A model generated the notes under the pieces. The model was not told the DNA's origin. It made no database searches and saw nothing but the letters and a program-made list of their open reading frames with translations. From NCBI RefSeq assembly GCF_000179235.2, contig NZ_CP039373.1:1581860-1645859 (forward strand): DNA of 64,000 bases, given 5' to 3'. Shown piece by piece: positions 16,834 through 25,825 of the stretch (position 1 is the stretch's first letter; every line of letters starts with the position of its first letter). Both the position numbers and the translations under genes were made by a program. This DNA is from Synechococcus sp. CB0101 (GTDB taxonomy: Bacteria; Cyanobacteriota; Cyanobacteriia; PCC-6307; Cyanobiaceae).

Positions 16834-18012
16834 ATGCCTGAGTATCTTTTGCATTCTGTTGGAGATCCTCAGCGGGAGTATGCGAGACAAGCAGCGTCTG
16901 ATGGTGTCATTACATACTCTTATTCAACCAAGAATTTTAAGTGGATTGACACTGATAGCTCCAATCGCTGGACTAATTCAACTATTACGCAAAATCCAGT
17001 TGCCGCAGACCCTCAGCAATCCAACTATATTGACGCCATCTTTGAATTCATAGATTCAATTACAGGGGTTAGCTTCCAAAAAGTAGAAGGGCAACGCGGT
17101 GAGATTCATTTAAATTTTGTCCCATACAAAGAAAATAGGAAGTTTAAAGGGGATGCCTTCAAAAATGGTAAAGCTGTTGATCCTGTTACTAATACGGAGT
17201 TCATTGGTGGAGTTGGTTACTTAAATGGTTACGGTCAAATGTACAGTAAACACAATAAGAAGCAGTACGGAGCTATAGAAGATATTCGTGCTATCGAGAC
17301 AACAATACTTGAGGCGATTGGTATTACCGCGCCTAATGGATACCCAGGTGATCCAAATTACAGCTGGGATAATACGCTCATGTCTCAGTATGATGGTGGA
17401 CTAGGCTCGTTCGGCGCTACATTCTTCTTTACTGCTGATGACCAGGCAGCTATCCAGACTATTTTTGGTGCTCCTTTAACGCCCTCACCCAGCGGTTCAA
17501 GGACTCATATCCAAAGAATAAAGGAGGATTTGATGATCGGCACAGACGGCGTAGTGGATATATTTAAACTCACATCCAAGGGCATGATCTTAAAAAAAGA
17601 CTCAGGAACACAATATGACGATCTTGGCCCTATCTATAATAATTACAATGTATCATATGTGGCTAACTTTAATCCCGACGAGGGTGATAAGATTTTAATC
17701 CACCGTTCACTTCTAAACCCTAAAACACCTCAATCAAAAGCGTCGAAAAAATTGGCAAAACCATACAAGAAAACGCAGCTTCGCTTCAAACAGATATTTG
17801 GAGATTCTTATAAAACAGGCGAAAATGTTTACTATAATGATGCTGGAAAGATTTTGATTGATACAAATGGCAAAGAACAAGGTCTAACCCCTAAAGGTTC
17901 ACCAAGCAAATACAATAGTGCTGGAATCAACGGTCAGATTGTTGCCTTCGTAGATCCTGTTGGACCTGAGACGATTCCGTTCCAATCATCATGGCTAGAC
18001 TTTTTTGTGTAA
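16834..18012 (+). CDS. Metallopeptidase-like pseudoenzyme, cargo of element 2
   Basis: A 392-aa paralogue of the element 1 cargo with the same two-domain layout. The zinc-helix position reads TTILEAIGITAP (156-167), so the three zinc His and the catalytic Glu are missing here too, while the Met-turn region (DNTLMSQYD) remains. Loss of the site in both diverged copies argues that a non-catalytic fold is being maintained rather than decaying. The C-terminus ends WLDFFV, an acidic residue followed by hydrophobics like the extreme C-terminus of type I-exported metalloproteases; copy 1 ends WLGFFG. No exporter genes are nearby. Confidence 0.72.
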   Translation: MPEYLLHSVGDPQREYARQAASDGVITYSYSTKNFKWIDTDSSNRWTNSTITQNPVAADPQQSNYIDAIFEFIDSITGVSFQKVEGQRGEIHLNFVPYKENRKFKGDAFKNGKAVDPVTNTEFIGGVGYLNGYGQMYSKHNKKQYGAIEDIRAIETTILEAIGITAPNGYPGDPNYSWDNTLMSQYDGGLGSFGATFFFTADDQAAIQTIFGAPLTPSPSGSRTHIQRIKEDLMIGTDGVVDIFKLTSKGMILKKDSGTQYDDLGPIYNNYNVSYVANFNPDEGDKILIHRSLLNPKTPQSKASKKLAKPYKKTQLRFKQIFGDSYKTGENVYYNDAGKILIDTNGKEQGLTPKGSPSKYNSAGINGQIVAFVDPVGPETIPFQSSWLDFFV

Positions 18013-18280
18013 CTCGTCAATTATTGTAAATGATATACGTTGAGTTGCCAATAAGCGCGAACAACAAGTATATGTTCAACTTGAGTAACGGACGACTTTA
18101 ATGTACTAATTAGTGGTTCTCTAATTATATTTTTATATTGTTCTACGCAAGAGTTTGCTGTCACATGATAACTGCAATTCACTACTTATTTTTGAAGATC
18201 AGCGATGTGATGTGTCTGCGCCAGTTTTTTTATAAAGTCTAAGCCACTCCCGTAGCCACAATCCAACCCTTGCCCAGTCC

Positions 18281-21247
18281 CTACGCCGCTTCCACGGTCG
18301 GCGGATGCTGCTCCAACACCTGCTTGAGATAGCGCCCCGTATGGGAAGTGGGATGTTCCGCTACCTCCTCAGGAGTACCCGTCACCACGATCTTCCCGCC
18401 TTTGTCGCCCCCTTCTGGGCCCAGATCGATGATCCAGTCAGAGCAGCGAATCACATCGAGGTTGTGCTCAATCACCAGGACAGAATTTCCCTTGTCGACG
18501 AGCCGCTGGATCACGTCCATCAGCTTGTGCACGTCGTAGAAGCTGAGACCGGTGGTGGGTTCGTCGATCAAATAGAGGGTTTTACCGGTGGCGCGTTTGG
18601 AGAGCTCGGTGGCAAGCTTCACCCGCTGGGCTTCACCGCCTGAGAGGGTGGGCGCCGGTTGGCCCAGCTTCACGTAACCAAGGCCCACATCCACCAAGGT
18701 GCGCAGCCGATCAGCGGCTTGGGGGATGGCGGAGAACACCTCGCAAGCCTGCTCCACCGTCATCTCCAACACGTCGGCGATGGTGTGGCCCTTGTATTTC
18801 ACCTGCAACGTCTCGCGGTTGTAGCGCGCGCCTTTGCACACATCGCACTGCACGTAGACATCGGGCAGGAAATTCATCTCGATCACGTTCACGCCCTGGC
18901 CGCTGCAGGCTTCGCAGCGGCCGCCCTTCACGTTGAAGCTGAACTGGCCCACCTGATAGCCGCGGGCCTTGGCCTCCACCGTGGCGGCAAACACCTGGCG
19001 GATCGGATCGAAGGCACCGGTGTAGGTGGCGGGGTTGGAGCGGGGGGTGCGGCCGATCGGGCTCTGGTCGATCACGATCACCTTGTCGATCGCCTTGATC
19101 CCCTTCAGCTCCTCCACGCCGGAGGGGAAGGGCACCTTCATGCCGAGCTTGTGCTCGAGCGCCGGGTGCAGCAGCTCATTCACCATCGTGCTCTTGCCGC
19201 TGCCGCTCACGCCGGTCACGCACACGAGGCGCCCGAGCGGAAACTCCACATCGAAGCCGGAGAGGTTGTTGCGCGCACAGCCCACCAGGGTGAGCTTGCG
19301 GGAGCCGGTGTCGCGCCGCTCAGCCGGGGTGGGGATAGCGCGGCGACCGCTCAGGTAGGCGCCGGTGAGCGAGTCTTCAGCGCTGATCAAGGCGTTGTAA
19401 TCACCCTCCGCCACGATGTGGCCGCCATGCACGCCCGCGCCGGGGCCGATATCCACGATGTAATCAGCGGCGCGGATCGTGTCTTCGTCGTGTTCCACCA
19501 CAATCAGGGTGTTGCCGAGATCGCGCAGCTTGATGAGCGTGTTGAGCAGGCGATCGTTGTCGCGCTGGTGCAGGCCAATGCTCGGTTCATCGAGCACATA
19601 GAGCACGCCGGTGAGGCCGGCGCCGATCTGGGTGGCTAGGCGGATGCGTTGGGCTTCACCGCCGGATAGCGTCATCGCCGGGCGATCGAGGCTCAGGTAG
19701 TCGAGGCCCACATCCAACAGAAACTTCAGGCGCATGCGGATCTCGCGCAGCACCAGATCACCGATCTGGATCTGACGGGGGCTGAGCAGCGGCGCATCAC
19801 CTTCGTGGGCGCCCACACCCATCAGCTCTTCGATCCGGCGCAGGCTCTCGCCCACGCTGGTGCTGGTGAGCTCGTGGATGCGGTAGGGACCGACTCGCAC
19901 GGCGAGTGCTTCCGGCTTGAGTCGCAACCCCTGGCAGCTGGAACACGGCACCAGCTCCAGGAATTTCTCCAGCTTCTGGCGCATCGATTCACCGCTGGCA
20001 TCCCGGAGCTGCCGCTCCAGGATTGGCAGGATCCCCTCGAAGGGCCGCACGTAGGTCTGCGATTTGCGGTAACGGCTATCGGCCTGAATCGCGATCGGCT
20101 CCTTCGAGCCGCGCAGCAGCACCTCGTGCTGCTCCGGGGTGAGTTCGTTCCAGGGGGTTTTGATCTCGAAGCCGAAGGCCTCGCCTACCGAATAAAGGAG
20201 CGAGAAGTAGTAGGCGTTGTCTTTCTCAGCCCAGGGCGCCACCGCGGCATACACCGGTTGCGAGGGATCGGGGATCACCCGCTCCATCGTGAATTGGCGC
20301 AGATGGCCGATGCCGTGGCAATCGGCGCAGGCGCCGTATGGGCTGTTGAACGAGAACAGCCGCGGCGAGAGCTCCTCCATCACGGCGCCATGCACCGGAC
20401 AGGCGAAGTTCTCGGAGTAGAGCCGCTCGCGCTCGACGCCCTCCGGCAGCTCCTCATCCGCCTTGGGCACCACCTCCACTAACGCGAGGCCATCGCCACG
20501 CTTGAGGGCGGTGCGCAACGAATCGGTGAGCCGCTCCTGAATGCCCTCGCGGGACACCAAGCGATCCACCACCACTTCAATGTTGTGGGCGTGGTTCTTG
20601 TCGAGCTCGATGTTGTCGGCGAGCTCCCGCACTTCACCGTTGATGCGCACTCGCGCGAAGCCCTCGGCCACCAGGCCGCTCAGCAGCTTCACGTGGGTGC
20701 CCTTCTTCCCGCGCACCACCGGCGCCAGCAGCTGGTAGCGGGTGCCCTCGGGCAGCGTGAGGATCTGATCGACCATCTCGTCGATCGACTGGGGCCGGAT
20801 CGAGCGATCGCAATCCGGGCAGTGAGGTTCACCGGCGCGGCCGAACAGCAGACGCAAGTAGTCCTGGATCTCCGTGACCGTGCCGACCGTGGAGCGCGGG
20901 TTGTGGCTGGTGGATTTCTGGTCGATCGAAATGGCGGGTGAAAGCCCTTCGATCGCATCCACATCGGGCTTGTCCACCTGCCCAAGGAACTGACGCGCGT
21001 ACGCCGACAGGCTTTCGACGTAGCGGCGCTGACCCTCCGCAAAGATCGTGTCGAACGCCAGTGAGCTCTTTCCGCTGCCGCTCACCCCGGTGAACACCAC
21101 CAGCTGGTTGCGCGGGATGGTGACGTCGACGTTTTTGAGGTTGTGCTGCCGGGCGCCTCGCACCCGGATCACGTCCTCGAGCGAGCCGCCATTCAGCGCC
21201 TGCAGGGCCGCTTTCTCGTTCACGCTCTTGGCAAGGGCGCGGGGCAT
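18281..21247 (-). CDS. uvrA: Excinuclease ABC subunit A
   Basis: A full-length 988-aa UvrA, the damage-sensing ATPase of nucleotide excision repair. Both ATPase halves are complete: Walker A GVSGSGKSSLAFDTIFAEG and GVSGSGKSTMVNELL, signatures LSGGEAQRIRLATQ and LSGGEAQRVKLATE. The zinc-finger cysteines are also present (CPDCD, CEACSGQG, CDVC). The last ~80 codons (18281-18522) come from integrative element 2, since the exchange core lies at 18516-18522. Two further uvrA ends are stranded at 13003 and 6227. The gene therefore depends on element DNA for its C-terminus, but the joint is in frame and the conserved region is intact. Confidence 0.97.
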   Translation of the reverse strand: MPRALAKSVNEKAALQALNGGSLEDVIRVRGARQHNLKNVDVTIPRNQLVVFTGVSGSGKSSLAFDTIFAEGQRRYVESLSAYARQFLGQVDKPDVDAIEGLSPAISIDQKSTSHNPRSTVGTVTEIQDYLRLLFGRAGEPHCPDCDRSIRPQSIDEMVDQILTLPEGTRYQLLAPVVRGKKGTHVKLLSGLVAEGFARVRINGEVRELADNIELDKNHAHNIEVVVDRLVSREGIQERLTDSLRTALKRGDGLALVEVVPKADEELPEGVERERLYSENFACPVHGAVMEELSPRLFSFNSPYGACADCHGIGHLRQFTMERVIPDPSQPVYAAVAPWAEKDNAYYFSLLYSVGEAFGFEIKTPWNELTPEQHEVLLRGSKEPIAIQADSRYRKSQTYVRPFEGILPILERQLRDASGESMRQKLEKFLELVPCSSCQGLRLKPEALAVRVGPYRIHELTSTSVGESLRRIEELMGVGAHEGDAPLLSPRQIQIGDLVLREIRMRLKFLLDVGLDYLSLDRPAMTLSGGEAQRIRLATQIGAGLTGVLYVLDEPSIGLHQRDNDRLLNTLIKLRDLGNTLIVVEHDEDTIRAADYIVDIGPGAGVHGGHIVAEGDYNALISAEDSLTGAYLSGRRAIPTPAERRDTGSRKLTLVGCARNNLSGFDVEFPLGRLVCVTGVSGSGKSTMVNELLHPALEHKLGMKVPFPSGVEELKGIKAIDKVIVIDQSPIGRTPRSNPATYTGAFDPIRQVFAATVEAKARGYQVGQFSFNVKGGRCEACSGQGVNVIEMNFLPDVYVQCDVCKGARYNRETLQVKYKGHTIADVLEMTVEQACEVFSAIPQAADRLRTLVDVGLGYVKLGQPAPTLSGGEAQRVKLATELSKRATGKTLYLIDEPTTGLSFYDVHKLMDVIQRLVDKGNSVLVIEHNLDVIRCSDWIIDLGPEGGDKGGKIVVTGTPEEVAEHPTSHTGRYLKQVLEQHPPTVEAA
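18510..18528. other. Right attachment site inside uvrA
   Basis: Reads ATCAC-G-TCCATCA then GCTTGTG. The left arm and core match the other two sites, while the right arm differs because it is the chromosomal half. This is the hybrid expected at the far end of an insertion. Confidence 0.7.
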
Positions 21248-21293
21248 CCGGGCGGCTCGGGAATAGGGGAGTCTACGGGGATTGGCTGGTTGC

Positions 21294-22967
21294 TTAGCCC
21301 ACCCGCTTCAGCAGGCTGGCCGCATAGCTGCGGGTTTCACCCGAATCGCCGCCGGCAAGTTCCGCCAACTCAGCCTGGCGGGCCTGAGTGTCCCGCAGTT
21401 GGGACACTTGCGTGTGGGTGACGCCGCCCCGCACCTCCTTGGCCACACGGAAGTGGTGGTCGGCTGCCGCGGCCACGAGGGGCTGGTGGGTGACGCAAAA
21501 CACCTGGCGCTGCTGGGCCAGGCGCTGCAGGAGCTCGGCCATGGCGCCGCTGACGCGGCCGCTCACGCCGGTGTCGATCTCATCGAACAGCAGCGTCACG
21601 TGTTGATCCGCCGCGGCCAGGCAAGTTTTCAAGGCCAGCAGGAAGCGGCTCATCTCACCACCGGAGGCCACCTCCGCCAGCGGCGCCAGGGGCTGGCCGG
21701 GGTTCGCTGAGAACAGGAACTGCACCGCATCGGCCCCCTCCTCTCCAGGAGCCGCCGGCTCGATCGCCACGCTGAAGCGCACATTGGCCAGACCCATCGG
21801 GCGCAGGGCCTCCATCAATTGGTGCTCCAGGCGCGCGGCAGCGGCTTGGCGCGCCGTGGTGAGGTCGCCGTTGCATCGGTCGCGCTGCGCGCGAGCCGCC
21901 GACTCAGCTGCTTCCAACGCTTCCAGGCTGGCCTCAGCGCCGCCGGGCGCCAGCTGATCCCGCAACTGATCACGCCACTCGATCAGCTCGGCCAAGGTTT
22001 TTCCATGGCGCCGCTCGAGCGCCTTGAGCTGGGCGATGCGCTCCTGCAGCTGGCCGAGGCTGTCTGGATCGCTCTCCAAGGAGGAGCCATAGCGATCGAG
22101 ATCGCGGGCCAAATCCTGGAGCTGCGCGAGGGCCTCGCTGGCGCAACTGGCAAGCGCAGCGATCGAGGGATCGAGTTGCTGCATCGCAGCCAGCTCCCCT
22201 TCGCAAGCGGCCAGATGGTCGAGTGCCGACGGGGCTTCATCGGCCCCATCCACCAAACGTCCCAGGAGGGTCATCACCCCTTCCTGCAGGCGCACCCCAT
22301 GGGCGAGACGGTTTTCTTCGGCCTGGAGCTGCTCGCGCTCGGCGGGATCCTCAAGCTGGGCAGCCTCGAGATCCACCAGCAACTGCTCCTGGCGCTCACG
22401 CTCCTGCAGCAGCAGCTGCCAGTTGCTGCGAGCCTGCTCCAGCTGCTGGGCAGCAGAACGCCAGCGGCGGTAGGCCTCCGACACCGGAATCAAGAGGACC
22501 TGGAGCAGCTCGCCGGCATAGCGATCCAACCAACGGCGTTGCTGCCCAGGGCGCGCCAACTGCTGGGTTTGGCCCTGCACGGTGAGATCCAGCAGGAGCG
22601 GGCGCAACTCCTGGATCTGGGCGCGGTTCACCGCCACCCCATTAAGGCGATGGCGGCTGCTGAGGCGGTCATCGCTGAGGCGCCATTCACGGCTGAGCAG
22701 GATTTCGTCTTCTTCCGCCTCCAGCTCCTGCTGCTCCAGCCAGCTCTGCAGCGGTGGCGTAAGGCTGAAACTGGCCTCGATCACGCCCCGATCACTGCCC
22801 TGGCGCAACAACCGCGGGCCGCTGCCGCCGAGCAACGCATCGAGCGCATCCAAGAGTATGGATTTACCGGCGCCGGTTTCACCGGTGAGCACCGTGAATC
22901 CACCACTGAAATCGAGCTGCAACTGCTCAATCAGCGCGATGTTCTGCAGGCGCAGACCGGTGAGCAC
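21294..22967 (-). CDS. recN: DNA repair protein RecN
   Basis: A 557-aa SMC-like ATPase. Walker A is GETGAGKSILLDALDALLGG near the N-terminus; a long coiled coil (about 150-370) follows, then the signature VASGGEMSRFLLALKTCLA and Walker B VTLLFDEIDTGVSG. RecN tethers and protects double-strand break ends during recombination repair. It is downstream of the uvrA start on the same strand, with 46 bp between uvrA's start and recN's stop, so the two repair genes may share a transcript. It is divergent from the ABC1 kinase gene. Confidence 0.95.
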   Translation of the reverse strand: MLTGLRLQNIALIEQLQLDFSGGFTVLTGETGAGKSILLDALDALLGGSGPRLLRQGSDRGVIEASFSLTPPLQSWLEQQELEAEEDEILLSREWRLSDDRLSSRHRLNGVAVNRAQIQELRPLLLDLTVQGQTQQLARPGQQRRWLDRYAGELLQVLLIPVSEAYRRWRSAAQQLEQARSNWQLLLQERERQEQLLVDLEAAQLEDPAEREQLQAEENRLAHGVRLQEGVMTLLGRLVDGADEAPSALDHLAACEGELAAMQQLDPSIAALASCASEALAQLQDLARDLDRYGSSLESDPDSLGQLQERIAQLKALERRHGKTLAELIEWRDQLRDQLAPGGAEASLEALEAAESAARAQRDRCNGDLTTARQAAAARLEHQLMEALRPMGLANVRFSVAIEPAAPGEEGADAVQFLFSANPGQPLAPLAEVASGGEMSRFLLALKTCLAAADQHVTLLFDEIDTGVSGRVSGAMAELLQRLAQQRQVFCVTHQPLVAAAADHHFRVAKEVRGGVTHTQVSQLRDTQARQAELAELAGGDSGETRSYAASLLKRVG

Positions 22968-23061
22968 AGGCAGCCGGGTAGTCGGCCCGACCGTAGCGGC
23001 TGTGTCTTTCGTTTAGAAGAGGGACAACCCTCAAAGGGCACCCGGGGCCCCAACCCGCGGC

Positions 23062-25179
23062 ATGCCGAATCCAACGCCTTCGCTCACTCCCTTGGAAGCC
23101 GCCAGCGCCGCCATGCGCCGCACCGTGCTGGGCAGCGAGGCCGCTGGCGTTGAGATCGAAGCCTCCGCTACCGACACGGCCACTGGGACGCCCCGCTTCG
23201 ACGCACCACCCCGCGAAGCAGAACCCGAGATCTGTACAGGTCGTACAGAAGCTGTGCAACACGCTGCGCCCGAAGCGAACACGAACACGAACACCTCCCA
23301 GGCAGACCTCAGCGATTTCATCGAGGTCTCGGGCCTGCTCGAGTACGACCCGGCCGCCATTAGCCGCATCTATGCCGGCGCCCCCCAACGCCTGATCCGG
23401 CGTCTCTGGCAAACGCTGGTGCCGATCGGCCTCTACTTACTCAGCGTGGGGATTGACTGGCTCACCCGCCGCCTCAAGAACCCCGAACATGCCCGCGCCC
23501 GGGCCAAAGAAGCCGCTGATCTCGTGGCCTCCCTGGGCCCCGCCTTCATCAAGGCCGGCCAGGCCCTCTCCACCCGACCCGACATCATTCCGCCCCTACT
23601 CCTGGAAGAGTTGGCAGGCCTGCAAGACCAGCTCCCAGGCTTTGATTCGGCCCTGGCGATGGCCTGCATTGAAGAAGATCTCGGCGCTCCGATCAGCACG
23701 ATCTACGCCGAGCTCGAGCAGGAGCCGATCTCGGCTGCCTCTCTTGGTCAGGTGCACCGAGGTGTGCTGCTCAGCGGCGAGAAGGTGGCCGTGAAGGTGC
23801 AGCGGCCGGGCCTGCGTGAACAGATCACGCTCGATCTCTACATCGTGCGGAACATCGCCGCCTGGCTCAACCGCAACATCGGCCTGATCCGCTCCGATCT
23901 TGTGGCCCTGATCGATGAGCTGGGCAAGCGGGTGTTTGAGGAGATGGATTACTGCAATGAAGCCACCAACGCCGAAGCGTTTGCGGCCCTGCACGCCCAC
24001 AACCCCCGCATTGCCGTTCCGCGCATCTATCGCCATGCCACTGCTCGGCGGGTGCTCACCATGGAATGGATCGATGGGGTGAAGCTCACCAACCTCGAAG
24101 CGGTGCGCGATCTCGGCATCGACCCCGACGACATGGTGACCGTGGGAGTGAACTGCTCGCTGCAACAGCTGCTCGAGCATGGCTTCTTCCACGCCGATCC
24201 CCACCCCGGCAACCTGCTGGCCCTCCCCGATGGACGCCTCGCCTATCTCGATTTCGGGATGATGAGTGAGGTGAGCCGCGAGAGCCGCACCGGCCTGATC
24301 CAGGCGGTGGTGCACCTCGTAAACCGCAACTTCGGCAAGCTCTCCAAAGACTTCGTGAGCCTCGGCTTCCTGGCGGAAGACGTGGATCTCTCACCGATCG
24401 TGCCGGCCTTCGAGAGCGTGTTCGGCCAGGCCCTAGAGATGGGCGTGAGCCGGATGGATTTCAAGGCCGTCACCGACGACCTCAGTGGCGTGATGTACCG
24501 CTTCCCCTTCCAGGTGCCGCCCTACTACGCCCTGATCATCCGCTCACTGGTCACGCTCGAAGGCATCGCCCTGAGCGTGGACCCCGACTTCAAGATCCTC
24601 GGCGCCGCCTATCCCTATTTCGCTCGCCGGTTGATGGAAGATCCCGACCCACAACTGCGCAACAGCCTCAAAGAAATGCTGTTCGACGGCGAGATCTTCC
24701 GCTGGCAGCGGCTTGACAACCTGATCAGCAGTGCCGCCAGCGGCAGCCAACTCGACCTCGATGGCCTGCTGGATCAGGTGCTCGATTTCCTGTTCTCCCC
24801 CAACGCCGGCATGCTCCGCAGCCAGCTCGTGGAGGCCGCGGTGAACCAAATGGATGCGTTGGGCTGGCAAACGGCCCTGCGCATCAGCCAGCGGCTGCCA
24901 AGGCCGCTGCGGCCGCCCGGCCTGCGCGACCGGCTGCCCATGAGCGCCAACGACGCCGAACTGCTCTCGCTCGAGCCGATCCAACGGCTGGTGGCAATCC
25001 TGGGGCAGCTGCCGGGCTTCGATCCCCAGCTGCTGCTCAAGCGGGTGCCACGCCTGCTGCAGGAAACGGAGTTGCGCCGCATGGGAGCCGAACTGGCCCG
25101 CGGCCTGGCGGAACGCGGTGTGGTGCACCTGGTGCGCGATGTGTTGGTGGGCGCTGATCTGCAGCGGAAGCCGGCCTAG
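23062..25179 (+). CDS. ABC1/ADCK family protein kinase-like protein
   Basis: A 705-aa UbiB/ABC1-type protein. Family motifs are LGPAFIKAGQALSTRPD (KxGQ motif), EPISAASLGQVHRG, VAVKVQRPGL, the catalytic-loop equivalent HGFFHADPHPGNLLAL, and YLDFGMMSE. Cyanobacterial members relate to quinone and lipid-antioxidant metabolism and plastoglobule kinases, and probably act at the thylakoid membrane; two hydrophobic stretches flank residues 110-130. The first ~85 residues are low in conservation and include a TNTNTNTS run from a 6-bp repeat, so the true start may be further downstream. The C-terminal ~150 residues are lineage-specific. Confidence 0.88.
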   Translation: MPNPTPSLTPLEAASAAMRRTVLGSEAAGVEIEASATDTATGTPRFDAPPREAEPEICTGRTEAVQHAAPEANTNTNTSQADLSDFIEVSGLLEYDPAAISRIYAGAPQRLIRRLWQTLVPIGLYLLSVGIDWLTRRLKNPEHARARAKEAADLVASLGPAFIKAGQALSTRPDIIPPLLLEELAGLQDQLPGFDSALAMACIEEDLGAPISTIYAELEQEPISAASLGQVHRGVLLSGEKVAVKVQRPGLREQITLDLYIVRNIAAWLNRNIGLIRSDLVALIDELGKRVFEEMDYCNEATNAEAFAALHAHNPRIAVPRIYRHATARRVLTMEWIDGVKLTNLEAVRDLGIDPDDMVTVGVNCSLQQLLEHGFFHADPHPGNLLALPDGRLAYLDFGMMSEVSRESRTGLIQAVVHLVNRNFGKLSKDFVSLGFLAEDVDLSPIVPAFESVFGQALEMGVSRMDFKAVTDDLSGVMYRFPFQVPPYYALIIRSLVTLEGIALSVDPDFKILGAAYPYFARRLMEDPDPQLRNSLKEMLFDGEIFRWQRLDNLISSAASGSQLDLDGLLDQVLDFLFSPNAGMLRSQLVEAAVNQMDALGWQTALRISQRLPRPLRPPGLRDRLPMSANDAELLSLEPIQRLVAILGQLPGFDPQLLLKRVPRLLQETELRRMGAELARGLAERGVVHLVRDVLVGADLQRKPA

Positions 25180-25206
25180 GGTCTGGCGATTGCACCACCA
25201 CTTGCC

Positions 25207-25797
25207 ATGCCCATCAGCAAGCGTCAGCGCCTCACCGCTGCGGTGCTGAGCCTGGGCTTGATCGGCAGCAGCCCAGCCGCCATCGCCGCCGAAAACGTGG
25301 TGTTCGTCACTGGGGCCTTCCGCCGCTCGATCGCCGTGGCGGATCTGGAATACCTGGCCGACACGGGCAAAGCGCGGGGCCTGATGGTCGATGTGCTGAT
25401 GATCGCCAAGCAGAAGCCTGAGGAGGTGAGCAAGCTGCTGAAGGCCGAGCTCTCGATTCCGCTGCTGCTCACCAGCCGGCTGCTCAGCACCCGCCTGGGC
25501 GAAGCGCTCCTGGCTCGCATCGCTCAGATCATCTATCCGCTCTACGCCAAGCGAGCCGGGATCCCGGCCCTGCGGGCTGGCGTGATCAATGCCCTGGTGG
25601 CCACCGACGGCAAACTCAGCGCCATCAGCTTCCTGAAGGCCTATCCAGTGGATGAGATGGAAGTGAGCATCCCGGCGCTCTTGGCGGTGCTGCAGAAGGC
25701 GAAATCGGTGAGCGATCTGATCCAGTTCTTCATGGAGTCGCCGCTCGACGGCCTGCGCGGCAACAGCGGCGGCGCTGCTGCGAAACCCGCCCCGTAG
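25207..25797 (+). CDS. DUF1400 family (alpha/beta-hydrolase-associated) secreted protein
   Basis: A 196-aa protein with a signal peptide ([20 protein letters not shown]) followed by [20 protein letters not shown], typical of the cyanobacterial DUF1400 domain. In larger homologues this domain precedes an alpha/beta hydrolase; here only the DUF1400 part is present, which is common in picocyanobacteria. The product is probably periplasmic. The gene lies 27 bp after the ABC1 gene and 28 bp before thrC on the same strand, so co-transcription is likely. The biochemical role is unknown. Confidence 0.75.
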   Translation: MPISKRQRLTAAVLSLGLIGSSPAAIAAENVVFVTGAFRRSIAVADLEYLADTGKARGLMVDVLMIAKQKPEEVSKLLKAELSIPLLLTSRLLSTRLGEALLARIAQIIYPLYAKRAGIPALRAGVINALVATDGKLSAISFLKAYPVDEMEVSIPALLAVLQKAKSVSDLIQFFMESPLDGLRGNSGGAAAKPAP

Positions 25798-25825
25798 ATT
25801 CGGCTCCAGACCGTCCCTGCTGCCC

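Larger units (their letters stand above)
13241..16838. repeat. Direct repeat, copy 2 (core module)
   Basis: Near-identical partner of 6462-10060, offset 6778. Similarity falls off right after the cargo start codon (GTG in copy 1, ATG in copy 2). Substitutions are scattered and keep every frame open, so the copies are not a recent assembly duplicate. Confidence 0.93.
13241..18515. mobile_element. Integrative element 2 in uvrA, about 5.3 kb
   Basis: A sister of element 1 lying directly to its right, ending at the working uvrA gene. It carries the same integrase, 174-aa gene, three small genes, control region and zinc-ribbon gene. A diverged version of the metallopeptidase-like cargo follows, then 268 bp of gene-free DNA and the uvrA end (18281-18522) now used by the cell. 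The lectin and EF-hand cargo are absent. Both elements retain complete integrase frames, so both may still be mobile. Confidence 0.85.

Noticed and set aside
6462-16838. Possibility that the 3.6-kb repeat is an assembly duplication
   Set aside because: The copies differ at scattered positions plus one indel, the flanking uvrA ends are different alleles, and the cargo differs. A false duplication would be identical.
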